The translations under genes and the position numbers were made by a program. The notes beneath the pieces were generated by a model. That model made no database searches and was not told the DNA's origin. It was given only the letters and a program-made list of their open reading frames with translations. 7,040 bases of DNA from Ignavibacteria bacterium (GTDB lineage Bacteria > Bacteroidota > Ignavibacteria > Ignavibacteriales > Ignavibacteriaceae), in NCBI GenBank assembly GCA_029863735.1, contig JAOTUT010000077.1, forward strand, positions 1-7,040, read 5' to 3'. How positions within the stretch are numbered: position 1 is the first letter of the stretch; each line of letters starts with the position of its first letter. Positions 5,639-7,040 of the stretch are shown piece by piece.

Positions 5639-7040
5639 ATGAAAAAATTTTTACAAACCACAGTATTTGTTCTCCTTATTCAGTTTATATCATTTGGACA
5701 GGATCCTGTAATTCAAACGATTATAGATCAGACAAATATTGATTCACTAACTTTTTTTGTGGAGGAATTATCGGGAGAAGTACAAACAATAATTAACGGA
5801 GTACCATACACTATAGTTTCAAGACGCTGGAACCATCCAGGCAATGATATGGCGGCAAATTATATAAAGCAAAAACTTGAAAGTTATGGTTTACCCACAT
5901 ACGATCAATTTTTTGGAACCGGTAACGGAAGAAATGTCTACGCAGTTCAGCTTGGTACTCAATACCCGAATAAAAAGTATATAATCTGTGCTCACTATGA
6001 TGATTTCACATATAGCGGTACAGTTGTTCCAGGTGCAGACGATAATGCGAGCGGAACCGCTGCAGTACTCGAAGCAGCAAGATTATTCAGAAACTATAGT
6101 TCGAAGTACACAATTATTTATGCTCTCTGGGATGAAGAAGAACGGGGACTTTACGGAAGTGCTTACTATGCTCAACAGGCTGCTATTGCAGGTGATTCAA
6201 TTATGGGTGTTATTAATTTGGATATGATTGCTTACGATTCAAATAGTGACAACATCGCGGAAATTCACACCAGACCGATTGCAAACTCAATTGCATTGAA
6301 AGATAACATGTTGTTAATAAATAATCTTTATTCAGTTGGATTAAATTTACAAATCATAAATCCAGGGGCAACATACAGTGATCATGCATCTTTCTGGAAT
6401 AATAACTTTGGTGCAATTCTCTTGATTGAATATGATTATGACTTTAATCCCTACTATCACACGTCCAATGATAAGATACAATATTTTAATATACCCTATT
6501 TTTTGAAAATGGCTAAAGTTTCATTAGGAGTTACTGCATCTCTGACTGAATTAACTGAGATAGTCCCAGTAGAATTACTTGCTTTCACTGCTTCTATGAA
6601 TAACTCTCTGGTTCAACTGCTCTGGTCTACCGCTTCTGAACTCAACAACCAGGGCTTCGAGATTCAGCGTTCTATTGATAAGCCTGATGATTTTGTTACT
6701 GTTGGCTTCGTTAATGGTAAAGGAAACTCAACTGAGATTAACTACTACTCTTTCCATGACCACCCTGACTTAAACGGTGTCAGTCAGTTATACTACAGAT
6801 TGAAGCAAGTTGACTTAGATGGTACATTTAGCTACAGTAATGTTGTTAATGTTACTTACGATGTTCCTACTGCTTTTGTGCTAAACCAGAATTATCCCAA
6901 TCCTTTCAATCCCTCAACAAGGATTAGCTACTTTGTCCCGAAGGAGAGTTATGTAACACTGAAGGTATATGATTTTCTGGGAAGAGAAATAAAAACTCTG
7001 GTTAATGAGAATAAGTCAACCGGCAGTTATGAAGTTGTTT
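5639..7040 (+). CDS. Secreted M28-family zinc metallopeptidase with T9SS type A sorting domain, 3'-truncated by window edge
   Basis: The frame runs open to the last base; 467 residues are visible and roughly 25-30 more would complete the sorting domain. Residues 1-20 form a Sec signal peptide (MKK, hydrophobic core, then SFG before Gln21). Residues about 60-300 are an M28 di-zinc aminopeptidase-type domain. By comparison with the Aeromonas enzyme, the ligands and catalytic residues are His119 (AHYDD), Asp134 (GADDNASG), catalytic Glu167 and ligand Glu168 (DEEERGLYGS), Asp195 (NLDM) and His274 (YYHTSND). All are present, so it should be active, probably on exported or environmental peptides. 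Residues about 311-408 form a beta-sandwich-like linker module (VELLAF, NNQGFEIQRS, YYRLKQVDLDG) common before these tails. From about 413 the sorting domain begins (NQNYPNPFNPST, VYDFLGREIKTLV); it directs export across the outer membrane and is usually cleaved there. Codon use changes at the linker module. Confidence 0.92.
   Translation, partial: MKKFLQTTVFVLLIQFISFGQDPVIQTIIDQTNIDSLTFFVEELSGEVQTIINGVPYTIVSRRWNHPGNDMAANYIKQKLESYGLPTYDQFFGTGNGRNVYAVQLGTQYPNKKYIICAHYDDFTYSGTVVPGADDNASGTAAVLEAARLFRNYSSKYTIIYALWDEEERGLYGSAYYAQQAAIAGDSIMGVINLDMIAYDSNSDNIAEIHTRPIANSIALKDNMLLINNLYSVGLNLQIINPGATYSDHASFWNNNFGAILLIEYDYDFNPYYHTSNDKIQYFNIPYFLKMAKVSLGVTASLTELTEIVPVELLAFTASMNNSLVQLLWSTASELNNQGFEIQRSIDKPDDFVTVGFVNGKGNSTEINYYSFHDHPDLNGVSQLYYRLKQVDLDGTFSYSNVVNVTYDVPTAFVLNQNYPNPFNPSTRISYFVPKESYVTLKVYDFLGREIKTLVNENKSTGSYEVV

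Noticed and set aside
5988..6227. A 79-residue plus-strand open frame
   Set aside because: It overlaps the M28 catalytic domain in another frame; the peptidase frame carries all the zinc-site motifs.

Overview
The window is A+T-rich bacterial chromosome with six protein genes and no RNA genes, CRISPR arrays or insertion sequences. The best organism clue is the 3'-terminal gene: a secreted zinc peptidase ending in a type IX secretion (T9SS) type A sorting domain with the signature NQNYPNPFNPST. That wording of the domain is typical of Ignavibacteriota and related FCB-group bacteria (inference from family knowledge, not a database search). The weak or missing Shine-Dalgarno sequences before two minus-strand genes fit this group.

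Layout. (1) 1-2328, plus strand: the 3' part of a DUF1015 gene, cut by the window start, then serC (phosphoserine aminotransferase) 30 bp downstream. They look like one serine-metabolism operon. (2) 2341-2412: a 72-bp dispersed-type palindromic repeat with perfect 12-bp ends, in the gap after serC and touching the ribosome-binding site of the next gene. (3) 2425-2844, plus: a small lipoprotein of unknown family. (4) 2846-5483, minus: a 718-residue cation-chloride cotransporter (SLC12/CCC type) followed by a 127-residue DUF2203 protein. The DUF2203 gene meets the lipoprotein gene tail to tail with one base between the stop codons. (5) 5484-5638: a divergent intergenic region with a candidate promoter and two short palindromes. 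(6) 5639-7040+, plus: the M28-family metallopeptidase, cut by the window end.

How the genes work together. DUF1015 and SerC are plausibly linked through O-phosphoserine. SerC interconverts phosphohydroxypyruvate and phosphoserine, and DUF1015 carries a DGHHR motif like that of ParB/sulfiredoxin-fold proteins, a fold that includes free-serine kinases. The transporter and DUF2203 may be co-transcribed but have no obvious functional link. The peptidase is a stand-alone exported enzyme, probably attached to the cell surface or released through T9SS.

No clearly new multi-gene system is visible. The points most worth checking are the palindromic repeat, the possible serine-kinase role of DUF1015, and the abrupt codon-usage change in the peptidase's C-terminal module.
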